64,000 nt of DNA. Origin: Nitrospiraceae bacterium. GTDB taxonomy: Bacteria; Nitrospirota; Thermodesulfovibrionia; UBA6902. The stretch is from contig CP070632.1 in NCBI GenBank assembly GCA_020356065.1, forward strand, positions 383,464-447,463, given 5' to 3'. The notes below the pieces were generated by a model that searched no databases, had not been told where the DNA came from, and saw only the letters and a list, made by a program, of their open reading frames with translations. A program made the translations under genes and the position numbers. Numbering within the stretch: the first letter of the stretch is position 1; each line of letters begins with the position of its first letter. This document shows, piece by piece, positions 1-9,353 of the stretch.

Positions 1-380
1 GGATTAAAAATATTATATCCCAGTCCTCCAAATAGCAGCTTGGTAATAACGATAGCTATGAAGGATCCGATTATTGGGATAAAAAATGGCGATGACGCCG
101 GGAGGTTCAGTCCCAGTAAAAGACCCGTTAAAAAAGCGCTGCCGTCACCGATCGTTGTCTTCTTTTTGAGACTGACCTGGAAAGCATGCTCAAACAGGAC
201 TGATGCGACGATACAGAGTCCTGTTACATACACTGCCCGGGGACCAAAGTAATAGACCGACATGATAAAGGCAGGAAGCAGCGAAAGGTTAACGGTCCAC
301 ATAATACGGCCTACGGTTTCCTTGCCTCTAATGTGCGGACTGACTGATACTACCAGTTCATGCGTTTTTGCTTCTGCCAT
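1..380 (-). CDS. rnfD: RnfD, electron transport complex subunit D (3' end outside window)
   Basis: This is the N-terminal 126 codons of the integral-membrane FMN-carrying subunit of the Rnf complex, which couples ferredoxin oxidation and NAD reduction to ion pumping. The reading frame is open from an ATG at 378-380, preceded on the minus strand by a GAGG Shine-Dalgarno, to the window edge. It begins MAEAKTHELVVSVSPHIRG and has hydrophobic segments and the GDGSAFLTGLLLGLNLP stretch typical of RnfD/NqrB. It follows rnfC in the usual rnfC-rnfD order. The covalent-flavin threonine lies beyond the window. The family call is confident; only completeness is unknown. Confidence 0.9.
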   Translation of the reverse strand, partial: MAEAKTHELVVSVSPHIRGKETVGRIMWTVNLSLLPAFIMSVYYFGPRAVYVTGLCIVASVLFEHAFQVSLKKKTTIGDGSAFLTGLLLGLNLPASSPFFIPIIGSFIAIVITKLLFGGLGYNIFN

Positions 381-424
381 TTACTTTCCTCAAACCAAAA
401 ATTAAAAGATAAAAAATGCGGTAT

Positions 425-522
425 TTCAATTAAATTTTTCCTTAATTTTGATTTCTTATTTTTATTTTTCATCTTCATGATTCTTACTTCTTATTTCTTC
501 GTTCTTACTTCTCACTTATCTA
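425..522. repeat. 7-bp-period array between rnfC and rnfD
   Basis: From about 425 to 522 the plus strand can be cut into 7-mers; the clearest run is TTCTTAC, TTCTTAT, TTCTTCG, TTCTTAC, TTCTCAC at 481-515. The stop codon of rnfC (520-522) lies at the array edge. The A-rich stretch at 391-420 is roughly complementary to the T-rich part, so a weak inverted pair is possible. It belongs to the dispersed heptad family described in the findings. Confidence 0.6.
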
Positions 523-1830
523 CGGTTTCACCTGTGACTTTGCAAGCCTGATAAACTGCACCATCGGTCTCTTTGAGGGACAGACGAAAGCACATGAACC
601 ACACTCAAAACAGTCAAATAGATTATAGTCTTTCGCTTCCTCAAAAAATTCCTTTTCCGACAGGATACTTAACATTGACGGATTAAGTCCCATCGGACAT
701 ACATCAATACAGCTTCCACATCTTATGCATGCCGTATAATCATCAGATGTGACATACTCCGATTCGGTCATGACAAGAATGCCCGAAGTACCTTTTACCA
801 CAGGAACATCAAGGGTCCACTGTGCAAAACCCATCATTGGTCCCCCGGCTATTACCTTTACCGCGCCTTCAACGAGACCTCCGCACTGTTCAACAACTTC
901 TGACATAAGCGTGCCGATCCTGATATTCATATTGGCCGGTTCCCTGATTCCATTACCGGTAATGGTCACCACTCTTTCAATGAGCGGTTTACCATGGCGG
1001 ACCGCATCATACACGGCAAGAGCGGTACCGACATTCTGGACAACTACGCCCACATCCATAGGGAGCCCCTTGCTCGGCACTTCCCTTCCCTTTACCGCCC
1101 TGATCAGCATTTTTTCAGCGCCCTGTGGATATTTAATTTCCAGAGGCCAGACCGTTATGTTTTCTTCTCCGGATACAACATCACTCATCGCTTCAATTGC
1201 ATCAGGTTTATTTACTTCAATACCGATATGCCCCTCATGAACGCCAAGAGACTTCATTATGATCTTCAGACCTTCAACTACTTCTTTTGGATGCTCCACC
1301 ATAAGCCTGTGGTCAGCGGTCAGATACGGCTCACACTCGGCACCGTTAATAATTACCGCATCAATTTTTTTCTCTTTCGGCGGCGAAAGCTTCACGTTGG
1401 TCGGGAATGCGGCTCCACCCATTCCTACAATCCCCGCCTCTTTAATCATATTCTTGATTTCATCAGGACCCAGGTTCATGTAGTCAGGATGTTCATTAAA
1501 TGTTACCGCTTCATCCTTACCATCACTCTCGATCACAATCGACTGCACCATTTTGCCGGCAGTACTGGGGAAATCGGCTATGGTGATGACTTTTCCTGAA
1601 AGGGAGGAATGGACAGGGGATGACACAAAACCTGAAGTTGAACCGATTACCTGGCCTCTTTTCACCTCATCTCCGATACTTACTTCAGGCTGAGCAGGTG
1701 CGCCAATATGCTGGCTGACAGGCACGACTACTCTCTGGGGCAGTTTAGCATCGGTAATCGTTTTTCCAGATGCGAGCTCTTTGTTGTATTCAGGATGTAT
1801 GCCTCTGTCAAACGTAGCCATCTTTGCCAT
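520..1830 (-). CDS. rnfC: RnfC, electron transport complex subunit C
   Basis: RnfC is the peripheral NADH/FMN-binding subunit of the Rnf ion-translocating ferredoxin:NAD oxidoreductase. The 436-residue protein has an N-terminal biotin/lipoyl-like region, then the RnfC/NuoF-like GIVGMGGAAFPTNVKL nucleotide-binding loop at about 134. Two CxxCxxC(x3)CP 4Fe-4S motifs lie at about 368-379 and 407-418. The ATG at 1830 has a GAGG five bases upstream; a second Met at codon 4 is less well placed. Gene order rnfC-rnfD matches rnf operons. Length is typical of the compact RnfC form without a long C-terminal repeat tail. Confidence 0.95.
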   Translation of the reverse strand: MAKMATFDRGIHPEYNKELASGKTITDAKLPQRVVVPVSQHIGAPAQPEVSIGDEVKRGQVIGSTSGFVSSPVHSSLSGKVITIADFPSTAGKMVQSIVIESDGKDEAVTFNEHPDYMNLGPDEIKNMIKEAGIVGMGGAAFPTNVKLSPPKEKKIDAVIINGAECEPYLTADHRLMVEHPKEVVEGLKIIMKSLGVHEGHIGIEVNKPDAIEAMSDVVSGEENITVWPLEIKYPQGAEKMLIRAVKGREVPSKGLPMDVGVVVQNVGTALAVYDAVRHGKPLIERVVTITGNGIREPANMNIRIGTLMSEVVEQCGGLVEGAVKVIAGGPMMGFAQWTLDVPVVKGTSGILVMTESEYVTSDDYTACIRCGSCIDVCPMGLNPSMLSILSEKEFFEEAKDYNLFDCFECGSCAFVCPSKRPMVQFIRLAKSQVKP

Positions 1831-2030
1831 AAAAACCTCAAAAGAAATTATGGAATTACCAGAGAAAAGTATTAAGTTTAGCTTATAGTAGTATAAAATC
1901 TGTTATTAGCGGTTATTACAAGCAAAACGTACTATAAATAACATTTTACAAAGTCAAAGTCAAGATAACAGTCCTTAGCATTTTCCTTGCCAGAACTTTA
2001 CATGACACATGCCCTGTGATACACTATGGT

Positions 2031-2549
2031 ATGATGAGGACCAGACTGCCTTTCATTCTCTTATTTTTCTTAGTAATCGGCACCTTTGCAATCGTTAATT
2101 TCAGCGGAAAAAGCGTAAATATCAGCCCCTCTTACCGTACATCATTAATGAAAGACCTGTTTCTCATTCATAAGGAAGATGGTAACATCAAATGGGAGCT
2201 TTCAGCTGACAGAGCATTAATACCGATAGAGCAGGAAAAAATATATCTTAATGATCTAAAACTGAAGATCAACCGGCAGCCGAACATCTTTATGACCAGT
2301 GGCAGCGGAACATATGAAGTGGAAAACGGGGACATCACCCTGAATACACCTGTTAAAATAACAATGGAGGATGCAACATTCAAAACAAACACTGTCACGT
2401 GGAACAAATCGGATGACTTTATTTTTACTGATGATGACGTACAGTTCTCGGGCAGAAAATTTAACATCACCGGAATCGGCCTGACTGCGCAGCTGGGCAA
2501 AGAACAAGTAAGGATCATGAATAATGTTAAAGCTGTTTTCTATCGTTAA
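2031..2549 (+). CDS. lptC: LptC, LPS export inner-membrane anchored protein
   Basis: LptC hands lipopolysaccharide from the LptBFG transporter to LptA. The protein has one N-terminal membrane anchor (residues about 5-22) followed by a beta-rich region with the LptC pattern of strand repeats, as in INRQPNIFMTSGSGTYEV and FTDDDVQFSGRKFNITG. It starts an lptC-lptA-lptB-rpoN-hpf-rapZ run, an order known from many proteobacteria. No good ribosome-binding site is visible. ATG 2031 or 2034 was preferred to a GTG at 2016 because it puts Arg residues directly before the anchor. The 3' end overlaps lptA by 26 bases. Confidence 0.85.
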   Translation: MMRTRLPFILLFFLVIGTFAIVNFSGKSVNISPSYRTSLMKDLFLIHKEDGNIKWELSADRALIPIEQEKIYLNDLKLKINRQPNIFMTSGSGTYEVENGDITLNTPVKITMEDATFKTNTVTWNKSDDFIFTDDDVQFSGRKFNITGIGLTAQLGKEQVRIMNNVKAVFYR

Positions 2550-3003
2550 TTATATATTTGTCATCTTCATATTGAACATCTCTGTATATGCTTCTGAACA
2601 TGAGGGCAATAAGGAGAAACAGCCCATAGTCATCACATCTGAAACACTTACCGCTGATAACAGAGACCATACCGCAATATTTGAAAATTCGGTAGTTGCA
2701 AAGACCGATGATTTCACCATTTATTCCGACAGGATGACTGTGTACAGCGATGAGGGTGCAAACGCAATAAAAAAGATTCATGCAACGGGTCATGTAAAAG
2801 TATATAAAAGCGAAACGGTATTATTTGCTGATGAAGCCGAATACTTTGCCGATGAAGAGAAAATCATATTTACTGGAAGTCCAAGAGCAGTGCAAAAAGG
2901 AAACGTCATAACCGGATCTGAAATTATTTTTTTTCTTGAAGATGAACGTGCAATTGTTCAAAAAAGCAGGGTTGTGTTAAAAAACAAAAAAGAATTAAAT
3001 TAA
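2524..3003 (+). CDS. lptA: LptA, periplasmic LPS transport bridge protein
   Basis: LptA forms the periplasmic bridge carrying lipopolysaccharide to the outer membrane. The 159-residue protein has an N-terminal signal peptide ending near VYASEH, then an OstA-type beta-jellyroll: PIVITSETLTADNRDHTAIF, repeated DxAEYFAD-like strands and a final GSEIIFFLEDERAIVQKS. An AAGGA lies upstream of ATG 2524 inside the end of lptC. It overlaps lptB by one base (TAATG), implying translational coupling. Identification rests on fold-level pattern and gene order. Confidence 0.88.
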   Translation: MLKLFSIVNYIFVIFILNISVYASEHEGNKEKQPIVITSETLTADNRDHTAIFENSVVAKTDDFTIYSDRMTVYSDEGANAIKKIHATGHVKVYKSETVLFADEAEYFADEEKIIFTGSPRAVQKGNVITGSEIIFFLEDERAIVQKSRVVLKNKKELN

Positions 3004-3725
3004 TGCACTCTCTTGAGGTAACAGGCCTGAAAAAAAGTTATAACGGAAAAGGCGTGGTATCTGATATTTCGTTACAGATAAGTTCAGGCGAAGTTGTCGG
3101 GCTGCTCGGTCCTAACGGTGCGGGTAAAACCACGACGTTTTATATGATACTGGGTCTCATTATTCCTGATGACGGTGAAATATCTCTTGACGGAGAAAAT
3201 ATAAACAGCTCCCCCATGTTTAAAAGAGCCAGAAAGGGTATCGGGTACCTGCCCCAGGAAGCCTCTATCTTCAGAAAATTAAAGGTGGAAGACAATATCA
3301 GGGCCGTCCTTGAAATTGCTGATACTGATAATACAACGAGGCAGGAAAAACTTGAAAACATTCTTGAGGAGTTCAATCTCCATTCTATCGCTAAAAGCCA
3401 GAGCTACCATCTCTCAGGGGGAGAGAGACGCAAAGTTGAAATAGCCAGGGCACTCGCGGTTGACCCCGTGTTCATTCTTCTTGATGAACCTTTTGCTGGT
3501 ATTGATCCAATTGCAGTGAATGACCTGAAAACGACGCTCAGACTGCTTACAAAAAAAGGGATCGGCCTTGTAATAACCGACCATAATGTACGTGACACTT
3601 TATCTATTACTGACAGGGCATATATAATAAGTGATGGCCGCATTCTTGCTCATGGAGTACCATCTGAACTTGTTTCAAATGATCTGGTCAGGAAGAGTTA
3701 CTTAGGAGAGGAGTTTACACTATAA
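3003..3725 (+). CDS. lptB: LptB, LPS export ABC transporter ATPase
   Basis: This cytoplasmic ATPase powers lipopolysaccharide extraction by the LptBFG transporter. It has Walker A GPNGAGKT at residues 36-43, ABC signature LSGGERRKVEIARAL near 138, Walker B FILLDEPF near 158 and the switch His in VITDHNVRDTL. The FAGIDPIAV segment after Walker B is characteristic of LptB. Length of 240 is normal. The gene starts on a TAATG overlap with lptA and ends on a TAATG overlap with rpoN, so the three should be co-translated. lptF and lptG are not in the window. Confidence 0.95.
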   Translation: MHSLEVTGLKKSYNGKGVVSDISLQISSGEVVGLLGPNGAGKTTTFYMILGLIIPDDGEISLDGENINSSPMFKRARKGIGYLPQEASIFRKLKVEDNIRAVLEIADTDNTTRQEKLENILEEFNLHSIAKSQSYHLSGGERRKVEIARALAVDPVFILLDEPFAGIDPIAVNDLKTTLRLLTKKGIGLVITDHNVRDTLSITDRAYIISDGRILAHGVPSELVSNDLVRKSYLGEEFTL

Positions 3726-5167
3726 TGGCAATGGAACAACGACTGGAACTCAAGCTCGCTCAGAAACTTATATTAACACCACAGTTGCAGCAATCCATAA
3801 AGCTGCTGCAGCTTCCCCTCCTTGAACTTTCGCAGGATATTAACCAGGAATTGATGAATAATCCCCTGCTTGAGGAAGGCATGGAAAAGGAACCCGAAGG
3901 CAATGCAACATCAGGTACAGCGCAGGATGAGGAAAAATTTCAGCAGCCGTCCGAAGACGCTGAAGCCCCACTGGAAAAAATCTTCGGGTTTACAACAGAC
4001 AACTACTTTGAGGAAAGAGAAAGTGACGGAAGAGACTTTGGTTATTTCGGTGAGGCCGCCGAAGAGACCATTTCCCCGTTTGAGAGAAACAGTGTCAAAG
4101 CTGATCTGTATGCACACCTTCTGTGGCAGTTAAGACTTTCGCCAATCCCCCCATCATTAGGCAGGACAGCTGAAATAATAATTAATAATCTCAATGATGA
4201 CGGATATCTGCAGGCCTCAATGGAAGAAATCACCGGCAGTGCAGACGTTGATGAGACAACCGCTGAAGAAGCCCTTCGATATATCCAGGCATTTGATCCG
4301 GCAGGTGTCGGGGCCAGAAATCTCCAGGAATGCCTGCTGCTTCAACTGGAGCCTCTTGGCCTGAAGAACACACTTGTAGAGGAGATACTTACTGACTACT
4401 TCAAGGAACTGGAAGGAAAGAAATACAAACAGCTCGCTACCAGCCTGAAGATACCCATTAACGATGTTCTGGCAGCAATAAAGATCATTGAAGGTCTTGA
4501 GCCCAGACCGGGGAGAAATTATTCCAGTGATGAACCAATCCATATTATCCCTGATGTTTACGTTGAGGAGTCAGAAGGGAAGTTCATTATCACTCTAAAT
4601 GACGAAGGAATCCCAAAATTAAGACTCTCCAATTATTACAGAAAACTCCTTACCAACAAGAAGTCTCTGGGTACGGAGGAAAAACAGTTTCTGGAAGAAA
4701 AGCTCAGATCTGCAATATGGTTACTGCGAAGCCTCGATCAAAGAAATAAGACGATCTACCGGGTCACAGAGAGCATACTGAAATTTCAGGAGGACTTTTT
4801 CAGAAGAGGTGCAAAATTTTTGAAACCGTTAAACTTACGGGACGTTGCTGAAGATCTGGGTATGCATGAAAGTACAATAAGCAGGGTCACATCCAATAAA
4901 TACATCCAATGTCCTCAGGGCCTCCTTAATTTCAGATATTTCTTCAGCAATGCAGTACCATCGTCAACAGGTGACATATCATCTTCAATAGTGAAGGACA
5001 TGATAAAAAAGATTGTTTCAGAGGAAGATACCTCTCATCCTTTGAATGATCAGAAGATTGTTGATCTGCTCAAAGAAAAAGGGATATCTGTCGCACGAAG
5101 AACAGCTGCAAAATACAGGGAGGAGTTAAAGATTCCCTCACACTTAAAACGAAAAAAGTGGTTTTAA
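3725..5167 (+). CDS. rpoN: RNA polymerase sigma-54 factor
   Basis: Sigma-54 directs RNA polymerase to -24/-12 promoters and needs AAA+ activators. The 480-residue protein begins with the Q- and L-rich activator-interacting region LTPQLQQSIKLLQLPLLEL, followed by an acidic linker (residues about 55-110), the core-binding domain, a helix-turn-helix around HESTISRVTSNKYIQCPQG, and the RpoN box ARRTAAKYR at about 457-465. It is coupled to lptB by TAATG. Its placement upstream of hpf and rapZ is the common bacterial arrangement. Confidence 0.96.
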   Translation: MAMEQRLELKLAQKLILTPQLQQSIKLLQLPLLELSQDINQELMNNPLLEEGMEKEPEGNATSGTAQDEEKFQQPSEDAEAPLEKIFGFTTDNYFEERESDGRDFGYFGEAAEETISPFERNSVKADLYAHLLWQLRLSPIPPSLGRTAEIIINNLNDDGYLQASMEEITGSADVDETTAEEALRYIQAFDPAGVGARNLQECLLLQLEPLGLKNTLVEEILTDYFKELEGKKYKQLATSLKIPINDVLAAIKIIEGLEPRPGRNYSSDEPIHIIPDVYVEESEGKFIITLNDEGIPKLRLSNYYRKLLTNKKSLGTEEKQFLEEKLRSAIWLLRSLDQRNKTIYRVTESILKFQEDFFRRGAKFLKPLNLRDVAEDLGMHESTISRVTSNKYIQCPQGLLNFRYFFSNAVPSSTGDISSSIVKDMIKKIVSEEDTSHPLNDQKIVDLLKEKGISVARRTAAKYREELKIPSHLKRKKWF

Positions 5168-5171
5168 TTCA

Positions 5172-5252
5172 GTTATTGATTGCTCGTAATTAATTATTGG
5201 TTATTCGTTATTGCACATCAGATCATTCCATATAACAATTAACCAGTAACAT
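5172..5252. repeat. Inverted 7-bp-period array between rpoN and hpf
   Basis: Six heptamers run from 5172 to 5213: GTTATTG, ATTGCTC, GTAATTA, ATTATTG, GTTATTC, GTTATTG. An opposite-strand arm at 5232-5250 reads GTTACTGGTTAATTGTTAT on the minus strand, so the two can pair imperfectly. The array occupies most of the spacer between rpoN and the hpf Shine-Dalgarno. Confidence 0.6.
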
Positions 5253-5275
5253 TTCCCATATAAAGGAGGAACTCA

Positions 5276-5791
5276 ATGAACATTATTATCAACTGCAGAC
5301 AGATGGATTTAACAAATACCCTTAAAGACTATGCAGAAGATAAGATCAGCAAGTTCAGTAAATACCTTAACAATATAACCGAAGCAAACGTCATCCTGAG
5401 TGTTGAAAAATACAGACACAAGGCTGAAGTCCACCTCAAGGTAAACGGTTCGATAATACAGGCCGAAAGCATCACCGGTGAAATGTACTCATCAATTGAT
5501 GACGTAGTGGAAAAACTGGCCCGCCAGGTAAGGAAGTATAAAGATAAAACAGTGAGCCAGAGAAAGAGCAAGAGCAAGGCTGAACCTCCTCCGGTATCTG
5601 CAGATACGCTCCCCTCCATAATAAAAAACAAGTCGTACGACATTAAACCCATGAGTGTTGAAGAGGCCGGGATGCAGATGGATCTGCTGGACAGGACTTT
5701 TTTTGTATTCACAAATGCATCTTCAGGTGATATCAATGTCTTATATAAGAGAAATGATGGAAATTTCGGTTTAATCGAACCGTTAAAGTAA
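5276..5791 (+). CDS. hpf: Ribosome hibernation promoting factor, long form
   Basis: Long-form HPF dimerises 70S ribosomes into inactive 100S particles in stationary phase. Residues 1-95 form the S30AE/YfiA domain (INCRQMDLTNTLKDYAEDKI). A lysine-rich linker of about 20 residues follows, and residues about 120-171 match the C-terminal dimerisation domain (KPMSVEEAGMQMDLLDRTFF and VLYKRNDGNFGLIEP). A strong AAAGGAGG precedes ATG 5276. Its stop overlaps the rapZ start by one base. Confidence 0.94.
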   Translation: MNIIINCRQMDLTNTLKDYAEDKISKFSKYLNNITEANVILSVEKYRHKAEVHLKVNGSIIQAESITGEMYSSIDDVVEKLARQVRKYKDKTVSQRKSKSKAEPPPVSADTLPSIIKNKSYDIKPMSVEEAGMQMDLLDRTFFVFTNASSGDINVLYKRNDGNFGLIEPLK

Positions 5792-6660
5792 TGGCTTCCA
5801 CTGTAAAACAGACGTATTCAATTATACTGACCGGATTATCAGGATCGGGTAAAACTGTCGCGCTTAATGCTTTTGAAGACAGTGGTTTTTTCTGCGTTGA
5901 TAACCTGCCCATGTCGCTTATGGAAATAATGATGGGCGAGAGCAAAAAAACACCCGGCAGGTCAAAAGTAGCCATTGGCGTGGATATCAGGGAGAAAAAG
6001 AACTGGAAGGACTTTCCTGCATCCGTTGCATCCCTGAGAAAAAAATACAAAGTCAAGATAATATTCCTTGAGGCCAATGATAAAGCCATTATCAGCAGAT
6101 TCAAGGAAACACGAAGGCCGCATCCTCTGGGACTGAATGATTTAAAAAAAGCGGTACACCGGGAAATAAAACTGCTGTCGCCCATACGACAGGAAGCAGA
6201 CACCATTATAGACACCTCAGCTTTCACTCCTCACCAGCTAAGAAAGTATATTACGGAATCATATCTCAAGAAAACCCGTAAAGAGATGATTATCAACCTT
6301 GTCTCATTTGGCTTTAAATATGGAATTCCTGTTGAAGCAGATCTGCTCTTTGACGTAAGGTTTTTGCCTAATCCTTATTTCATAGGGGAATTAAGACATT
6401 TCCCGGGCACATCTCCAAAAGTAAAAAAATTTGTTTTGTCCCGGCATCAGACCAGGGAGTTCCTTGAAAAGTTATATCCCCTGCTTGACTATATTATCCC
6501 TTTTTACAAGCAGGAAGGGAGAAGTTACCTCACGATAGGGATCGGCTGTACAGGAGGCATGCACCGTTCTCCCGCTGTTGCTCAGGAAATAGAAAAGGCA
6601 CTGCAGAAGAAAAAATTAAGGACAACTCTTTCCAATCGTGATATAAAGGAGTCCTCTTAA
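5791..6660 (+). CDS. rapZ: RNase adapter protein RapZ (YvcJ family nucleotide-binding protein)
   Basis: RapZ/YvcJ proteins bind nucleotides or nucleotide sugars; in E. coli RapZ targets a small RNA controlling glucosamine-6-phosphate synthase to RNase E. The protein has Walker A GLSGSGKT at residues 15-22, the DNLP motif after it, and a C-terminal domain with DVRFLPNPY, the FVLSRHQTREFLEKL helix and GIGCTGGMHRSPAVAQ. Length of 289 is typical. The small-RNA role is known only in enterobacteria and should not be assumed here. No ptsN follows, unlike in many rpoN loci. Confidence 0.93.
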   Translation: MASTVKQTYSIILTGLSGSGKTVALNAFEDSGFFCVDNLPMSLMEIMMGESKKTPGRSKVAIGVDIREKKNWKDFPASVASLRKKYKVKIIFLEANDKAIISRFKETRRPHPLGLNDLKKAVHREIKLLSPIRQEADTIIDTSAFTPHQLRKYITESYLKKTRKEMIINLVSFGFKYGIPVEADLLFDVRFLPNPYFIGELRHFPGTSPKVKKFVLSRHQTREFLEKLYPLLDYIIPFYKQEGRSYLTIGIGCTGGMHRSPAVAQEIEKALQKKKLRTTLSNRDIKESS

Positions 6661-6663
6661 AAA

Positions 6664-6812
6664 AGACAAATGACAAAGCTCACATGTCAAATAAATGTCA
6701 AATGTATTCATGTTGATAAAACATTGAATCCAATTCGATCAGTCTATTATTTTTATCTTTTGTCGTTTGGGATTTCATTTGACAATTGGACTTTGACATT
6801 TGTAATTCAATA
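6664..6812. repeat. Inverted pair of 7-bp-period arms before the cysteine desulfurase gene
   Basis: Left arm 6664-6719 reads AGACAAA, TGACAAA, GCTCACA, TGTCAAA and so on. Right arm about 6757-6812 carries TTTGACA, ATTGGAC, TTTGACA, TTTGTAA. The reverse complement of the right arm aligns with the left arm starting at CAAATG with 21 of 27 matches. The element fills the whole spacer and leaves no Shine-Dalgarno before ATG 6813. Confidence 0.65.
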
Positions 6813-7937
6813 ATGCTCCCTCTCTATCTGGATAATAATGCAACCACACCTGTCGATCCTGAGGTGATCAGAGTTATGACAAAGTGCCTCAGGGATAATT
6901 ACGGTAATCCCTCCAGCAGTCACGACCGGGGTTTGGAGGCAAAACAGGTACTGGAAAATGCACGAGTGAAAGTAGCGCAACTGATAGGGGCGCTGCCCGA
7001 TGAGATCGTATTTACGTCCGGTGGAACAGAATCAAATAATATGGCCATATTAGGGACTGCATCGAGGTTTCAATCGGGTCATATTATCTCTTCATGTATT
7101 GAGCATCCTTCGGTTGCAAATCCTGTAAAGCACCTTGAGGGTCTTGGCTTCGAGGTAACATATCTTCCTGTTGACAGACATGGAATTGTCAGTCCTGATC
7201 ACCTAAAAAAGCAGATAACAGCAAAGACTGTTCTCATAACAGTAATGCATGCCAATAATGAAACAGGGACGATACAGCCAATATCTGAAATTGGAACGAT
7301 AGCCAGGGAAAAAGGGATACCCTTTCATTGTGATGCTGCCCAGTCCGTCGGCAAAATACCCGTACATGTGAGAAGATTGAAAACCGATTTAATGACAATT
7401 GTTTCACACAAATTCTACGGTCCGAAGGGGACGGGAGCTTTATACATAAAGCAGGGAATAAAGCTTAAAGCCATTATGTTCGGTGCTTCTCATGAAAAGG
7501 GCCTCAGACCGGGAACGGAGAACATACCCTCTATAGCAGGCCTGGGAAAAGCATGTGAACTTGCCGGAGATGGAATAAAAAAAAGGGGTGATGACATGAA
7601 AACTCTCACCAGATTTTTTTATAATGAGCTGCGACGTCAGGTTCCCGGCATGAAACTGAATGGACATCCTACAAAAAGACTTCCCAATACACTGAATATA
7701 TCATTCCCGGGCGTCCAGGGTTCGATGCTGCTGCATCGGCTTAAACATGATATTGAGGCCTCTACCGGCTCTGCGTGTCATGAAGGCACACACACACCTT
7801 CGTCTGTTTTAAGTGCAATGGGACTGGGAAAGACTGAAGCGCTGGGGGCGGTAAGGTTAAGCCTGGGCAGGAACACATCGGAGAGGCAAATCAAAAAAGC
7901 GGTTAAAGCTATTGTAAAAGCTTACAGGAGTTTCTAA
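6813..7937 (+). CDS. NifS/IscS-family cysteine desulfurase
   Basis: This is a PLP-dependent enzyme expected to release sulfur from cysteine for Fe-S clusters or other thio-cofactors, possibly including the thiazole sulfur used by ThiS. Visible motifs are LYLDNNATTPVDPEV at the N-terminus, GGTESNN, HCDAAQSVGK, the PLP lysine in SHKFYGPKG, RPGTEN, and the catalytic Cys in STGSACHEGTH. The start is ATG 6813. An upstream in-frame TTG at 6786 lies inside a repeat array, and the N-terminus from 6813 matches the family. No iscU or iscR is adjacent. It overlaps the convergent M16 peptidase gene by 29 bases at the 3' end. Confidence 0.9.
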   Translation: MLPLYLDNNATTPVDPEVIRVMTKCLRDNYGNPSSSHDRGLEAKQVLENARVKVAQLIGALPDEIVFTSGGTESNNMAILGTASRFQSGHIISSCIEHPSVANPVKHLEGLGFEVTYLPVDRHGIVSPDHLKKQITAKTVLITVMHANNETGTIQPISEIGTIAREKGIPFHCDAAQSVGKIPVHVRRLKTDLMTIVSHKFYGPKGTGALYIKQGIKLKAIMFGASHEKGLRPGTENIPSIAGLGKACELAGDGIKKRGDDMKTLTRFFYNELRRQVPGMKLNGHPTKRLPNTLNISFPGVQGSMLLHRLKHDIEASTGSACHEGTHTPSSVLSAMGLGKTEALGAVRLSLGRNTSERQIKKAVKAIVKAYRSF

Positions 7938-9165
7938 GGCTGCTATCATTCACAGGGCCGTACACTGTTACCGCGATAGGACTTTCCCGCACAATCCTCT
8001 CTGAAAGAGTTCTGATATCATCAATTGTTACGCCATCAACCATCTTTATAATCTCATCGGGAGCGAAATACTTACCATAGTATATTTCCTGTTTGGCAAT
8101 ATTGGTCATCATGTTGCTTGTAGACTCAAGGGCAAGAATAAGGTTCCCCTTAAGCTGGGACTTTGCCCGCTTCAGTTCCTCAGCAGTTACGGAAGCTGCA
8201 AGGTTCATCACCTCATCAACTGTAATATTAATAACCTCACTGACATGCCTCTTGTCGGTACCGGCATAAACAGACCAGATGCCCGTGTCAATATAAGAGA
8301 TATGATAGGAGTAAATTGAATATACCAGGCCTTTTTTCTCCCTCACGTTCTGAAACAGTCTGGAACTGAAACCGGAACCAAGGATAGTATTCAGCAGATG
8401 CATCGCATATCTGTCATCACTGCTGTACGGTATACCTTTCAAGCCGAGGCAGATATGTGCTTCTGAAAGGTCCTTTGGAATCACCTTTACCCCTCCTGAA
8501 AATTCCGGGGCAGTGATCTCCTTTTTTGTACTGTTCCTTGTAAGGTTTCCTATTCCCCGATTCAGATGCTCAACAAGTCTTCCTTCATTAAACTTTCCGC
8601 TGCATGCAATAATTATATTTTCAGTCCCATAATGTTTTTCAATATGACCGATGAGGTCACTTCTCCTGAAGGATCCTATGGTTTCCCGCTTGCCAAGCAC
8701 TGTCTGTCCGAGATCTTCTTCACCCCATATATTTCTTGAAAAAAGTTCAAATACAATATCCGATGGGGTGTCTTCTACCATGCTTATTTCTTCATTAATG
8801 ATGCCTTTTTCCTTTTCAATATCCTCATCAGGAAATGTTGAGTTAAGAAATATGTCTGTGAGAAGATCAAGAGCGCTATCAATAAATTCGTTAAGGACTT
8901 TGACATAATATAATGTGTACTCTGTAGAGGTAACGGCATTCAGTTCGCCGCCCAGCGAATCAATATCCATGGCAATGTCCTCTGCAGAGCGTTTTTCGGT
9001 ACCTTTAAAAAACATGTGCTCCAGAAAGTGAGAGACACCGCTTTTCACCGGCTCTTCATATCGGGACCCCACCTTGACCCAGATACCTATGCATACGGAA
9101 TGCATCTCCTCAGCTTTTTCCATAACCAGCGGAATACCATTTATCAGTTTTGCTTTCTTAAACAT
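7909..9165 (-). CDS. M16 family zinc metallopeptidase (processing-peptidase-like)
   Basis: This is a pitrilysin-type peptidase. The inverted zinc motif HFLEH is at residues 46-50, with the downstream ligand glutamate in EKGIINEEISMVED. The C-terminal half carries the SSRLFQNVREKKGLVYSI pattern of the non-catalytic M16 lobe. The 418-residue size and similarity to YmxG/mitochondrial processing peptidase beta fit the gene often found after pnp. The substrate is unknown. It lies 188 bases downstream of pnp in the same direction, and its 3' end overlaps the convergent cysteine desulfurase gene. Confidence 0.9.
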   Translation of the reverse strand: MFKKAKLINGIPLVMEKAEEMHSVCIGIWVKVGSRYEEPVKSGVSHFLEHMFFKGTEKRSAEDIAMDIDSLGGELNAVTSTEYTLYYVKVLNEFIDSALDLLTDIFLNSTFPDEDIEKEKGIINEEISMVEDTPSDIVFELFSRNIWGEEDLGQTVLGKRETIGSFRRSDLIGHIEKHYGTENIIIACSGKFNEGRLVEHLNRGIGNLTRNSTKKEITAPEFSGGVKVIPKDLSEAHICLGLKGIPYSSDDRYAMHLLNTILGSGFSSRLFQNVREKKGLVYSIYSYHISYIDTGIWSVYAGTDKRHVSEVINITVDEVMNLAASVTAEELKRAKSQLKGNLILALESTSNMMTNIAKQEIYYGKYFAPDEIIKMVDGVTIDDIRTLSERIVRESPIAVTVYGPVNDSSLRNSCKLLQ

Positions 9166-9353
9166 AATGTCTATTGAATGTATACTATGCAGTTATCGGG
9201 CAGCCAGAGAGTCACATGCAGGCTTAACGTAATTATACGGTGAAACAGGAAAAAAATATAGGTCAGGCATTCACTTTTGTTAATGTGACTATTAGTGAAT
9301 TAAATGATGTCTGGTGCGGCAGGCTCATCACAGACATGGGCACATGGATATGA

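Noticed and set aside
6786..6812. TTG start for the cysteine desulfurase
   Set aside because: It lies in the repeat array and adds residues not typical of the family.
9166..9353. Gene between pnp and the M16 peptidase
   Set aside because: No open frame with motif or ribosome-binding site on either strand; only plain spacer was seen.
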